A DNA stretch of 14,664 bases from Elusimicrobiota bacterium. Lineage in GTDB: Bacteria; Elusimicrobiota; Elusimicrobia; UBA1565; UBA9628. Position 1 is the stretch's first letter, and every line of letters starts with the position of its first letter. The translations under genes and the position numbers were made by a program. A model generated the notes under the pieces. That model was not told the origin of the DNA and searched no databases. It worked only from the letters and a program-made list of their open reading frames with translations. This document shows positions 12,941 through 14,664 of the stretch, one piece after another. The stretch spans positions 1-14,664 of the forward strand of contig JAMPYD010000016.1 in assembly GCA_023700845.1 (NCBI GenBank), read 5' to 3'.

Positions 12941-14664
12941 ATGAAGCGCTTTCGCTCCGCAATCGCCCTCGCACTCTCTCTCGCCCTCGTCGTGCTGTCC
13001 CCGGGCTCGAGCGCCTACCACGCGGCCGCGCAGACGATCGGGGCCGCCGCGAGCGGCTCCGCTTCCGCCGGCGTCTCCGGCGTCTCCGGCGCGAGCCTCG
13101 GCCGCGCGACGGGCGTGTCCGCGATCCCGGTCCTGTCTCCGTCCTCCCTCACTCTGTCGCCTGTCCTCTCGGCCCCCTCGATCGCCCCGTCCGCTCTGCC
13201 GAACGCCGCGGCCGTTCCCGCCGCCGCCGCGCCGGTTTCCGCCAAGGCCGGGATCGCGCCCGCCGCGCTGAAGGCGGCCGCGCCCGTCGCCGCCGCGAAA
13301 TCCGTGATCCCCGGAGCGAAGTCGGTGATCGCCGCCGCGGTCCGCTCTCTCGACACCGTCGTCGCCGGTCCCGCCGCCGAGTCCAAGTCCGCGGAGACGC
13401 AGGCCGCCGAGGCCGCGCTCCAGTTCGACGGCGCCTTCGCCAAGAAGAAGGATGATTCGAGCAAGGGCATGCCCGACCGGGACACGGACGAGAACGGCAA
13501 CCCGTCCCGCGAGGGCGGCATCGACGAGATCGGCAACCCGCGCCGCACCGGCGGCGAGGGCGGGCCCGACGACACCTCCGATCCCGATTATGGCGGCCGC
13601 GGCGGCAACGACGGCCTATTCGGCGCTCTCCGCTCGGGCCGCCTGAACGCCTTCGCGATCGGCGAGAAGGCGGGCGTCTCGCTGCGCGCCGCGAAGAAGG
13701 ATTCCGGCAAGGGCATGCCCGACCCGGGCGTCGACGAGAACGGCAACCCCTCCCGCGAGGGCGGCATCGACGAGCTCGGCAACCCGCGCCGCACCGGCGG
13801 CGAGGGCGGTCCCGACGACCGCTCCGACCCCGACTTCGGCGGCGACCGCGGCGGCGACAGCGGCCTTTTCGGCCTGTTCGGCGTCGGCCTGCTCGGCGGC
13901 GCCGCGGCGGCCGTCGCGGGCCTCTCCCTCGGCTCGATCGCGATGTTCCCGATGATCCTCCTGTCCCTCGTGCTCCACGAGATCGGCCACGCGCGCATGG
14001 CCGACAAGCTCGGCGACCCGACGGCCCGCCTCCAGAACCGGGCCTCCTTTAATCCCCTGCACTGGAAGACGCACATCGACCCGACCTGGACCCTCCTGAT
14101 CCCCGCCGCGACCTTCCTGTTCGCCGGCTTCATCTTCGGCGGCGCCCGGCCCGTGCCGGTCGAGCCCCGCTACTTCAAGAACCCGGTCAAGGACATGGCG
14201 CTCGTGGCCCTGGCCGGACCGGCCGTCAACATGGGCCTGGCCGCCGCGGGCGCCCTGGCCGTGACCGGCGCCGTGGCCGCGGGCCTCGGCGCGGGCGTCA
14301 TCGCGGCGCTCGGCATGTTCGTGTTCCTGAACGTCCTGCTCGCCGTCTTCAACCTGATCCCGCTGCCGCCGCTGGACGGCAGCCACATGCTGAAGGCCTT
14401 CCTCCCTTATCAGGCCCGCAACGCGATCGACGGCTTCATGGAGAAGCTCGGGCCGATGGGCGTGCTCCTGCCTATGCTGGTGATCTTCACGGTCGCCGGC
14501 GGCGCGATCGTGGGCGCCTCGATGTTCGTCGCGAAGCTCCTGATCGGCGGCGTGATGGCCGTCACCGGCGTGCAGATGGCGAGCGCGTTCCTGCCCGCCC
14601 TGGCGGCGCTCGGCCTCGCGGCCGGGCAGATCGGCGCGGGGCAGTCCGCCTCGCGCGCGGCCGC
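12941..14664 (+). CDS. M50 site-2-protease-family membrane protease with exported leader (3' end outside window)
   Basis: The frame from ATG 12941 runs to the right edge without a stop (574 visible residues). Residues 1-30 form a signal peptide (predicted cut AAA/Q, preceded by AYH). Residues 31-165 are Ala/Pro/Ser-rich (SLTLSPVLSAPSIAPSAL) and end with FDGA (F162), as in the nuclease-like protein. Residues 168-228 and 252-311 are two copies of an Asp/Asn/Gly-rich segment. The M50 core follows: HEIGH (H346, E347, H350) in a membrane segment, then a PVPVEP loop, an LAGPAVNMG segment and the NLIPLPPLDGS motif (N471 to G480), which supplies the zinc-binding Asp. All key residues are intact. Family members cleave membrane-embedded segments of substrates. 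The neighbouring leader-bearing membrane proteins are conceivable substrates, without direct evidence. The Ala/Gly-rich hydrophobic sequence continues to the edge. Confidence 0.9.
   Translation, partial: MKRFRSAIALALSLALVVLSPGSSAYHAAAQTIGAAASGSASAGVSGVSGASLGRATGVSAIPVLSPSSLTLSPVLSAPSIAPSALPNAAAVPAAAAPVSAKAGIAPAALKAAAPVAAAKSVIPGAKSVIAAAVRSLDTVVAGPAAESKSAETQAAEAALQFDGAFAKKKDDSSKGMPDRDTDENGNPSREGGIDEIGNPRRTGGEGGPDDTSDPDYGGRGGNDGLFGALRSGRLNAFAIGEKAGVSLRAAKKDSGKGMPDPGVDENGNPSREGGIDELGNPRRTGGEGGPDDRSDPDFGGDRGGDSGLFGLFGVGLLGGAAAAVAGLSLGSIAMFPMILLSLVLHEIGHARMADKLGDPTARLQNRASFNPLHWKTHIDPTWTLLIPAATFLFAGFIFGGARPVPVEPRYFKNPVKDMALVALAGPAVNMGLAAAGALAVTGAVAAGLGAGVIAALGMFVFLNVLLAVFNLIPLPPLDGSHMLKAFLPYQARNAIDGFMEKLGPMGVLLPMLVIFTVAGGAIVGASMFVAKLLIGGVMAVTGVQMASAFLPALAALGLAAGQIGAGQSASRAA
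13442..13873 (+). repeat. Internal duplication of an Asp/Asn/Gly-rich segment in the M50 gene
   Basis: Copy 1 (13442-13624) and copy 2 (13694-13873) are nearly identical over their core, at base level as well as protein level. The matching parts are offset by 246 bases (82 codons). The shared protein core reads DENGNPSREGGIDE, then I or L, then GNPRRTGGEGGPDD, and ends in GLFG. The spacer between the copies (13625-13693) is unrelated. Near-identity at synonymous sites suggests a recent duplication or conversion. Asp/Asn/Gly spacing (DTDENGN) recalls calcium-binding loops, but the EF-hand pattern is not complete. Confidence 0.85.

Overview
The window is a high-GC, almost fully coding bacterial segment, with all recognised genes on the + strand. 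It holds nine genes: one cut by the left edge, one cut by the right edge, and seven complete. I see no rRNA, tRNA, CRISPR array, transposase or phage gene. Coding style (GC-rich third positions, short gaps) is uniform, so nothing looks recently acquired. The organism cannot be proven from the sequence. Secreted and membrane proteins with long Ala/Pro/Ser-rich exported N-termini, together with TATAAT-like boxes placed directly at start codons, remind me of high-GC Elusimicrobiota; this is recollection, not evidence.

Layout. (1) 1-3204: an unidentified protein with a Lys/Ala-rich tail, followed after one base by an 849-residue protein with a signal peptide and a C-terminal RecB/AddB-type PD-(D/E)XK nuclease domain; a strong hairpin terminator follows at 3223-3258. 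(2) 3274-4669: a multi-pass membrane protein of unknown function and a small exported BON-domain protein. (3) 4674-4725: a large dyad element. (4) 4767-7807: an MFS-type permease with a signal peptide and about 240 residues of Ala/Pro-rich N-terminus, then two small overlapping genes that look like diverged paralogues. (5) 7901-12727: a 1608-residue fusion of exported leader, membrane segments, an M48 (HtpX-like) metalloprotease and a complete MFS domain. (6) 12728-12940: an intergenic region with a degenerate array of about 23-bp units, a TATAAT box and a Shine-Dalgarno site. (7) 12941 to the right edge: an M50 (site-2 protease) gene with the same kind of leader and an internal duplicated Asp/Gly-rich segment.

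How the genes relate. They do not form one classical operon: at least five have their own -10-like box. What unites them is an N-terminal module. Five proteins (nuclease-like, BON, MFS, M48-MFS, M50) start with a signal peptide whose predicted cleavage site is followed by Gln in every case. Four of these continue into a similar Ala/Pro/Ser-rich stretch with recurring words such as GAAAG, LSAP and P-V-LSAP. The bodies behind this leader belong to unrelated families, including a nuclease fold that is normally cytoplasmic and membrane proteins that do not normally need a cleavable signal. This leader-bearing set, which includes two membrane metalloproteases that could act on the others, is the best candidate for an undescribed system here.

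A second theme is translation initiation. Four genes (starts 3274, 4767, 7176, 7901) have a -10-like hexamer 6-8 bases before the start codon and no usable Shine-Dalgarno, as expected for leaderless mRNAs. The other four complete starts (655, 4112, 7463, 12941) have clear Shine-Dalgarno sequences.
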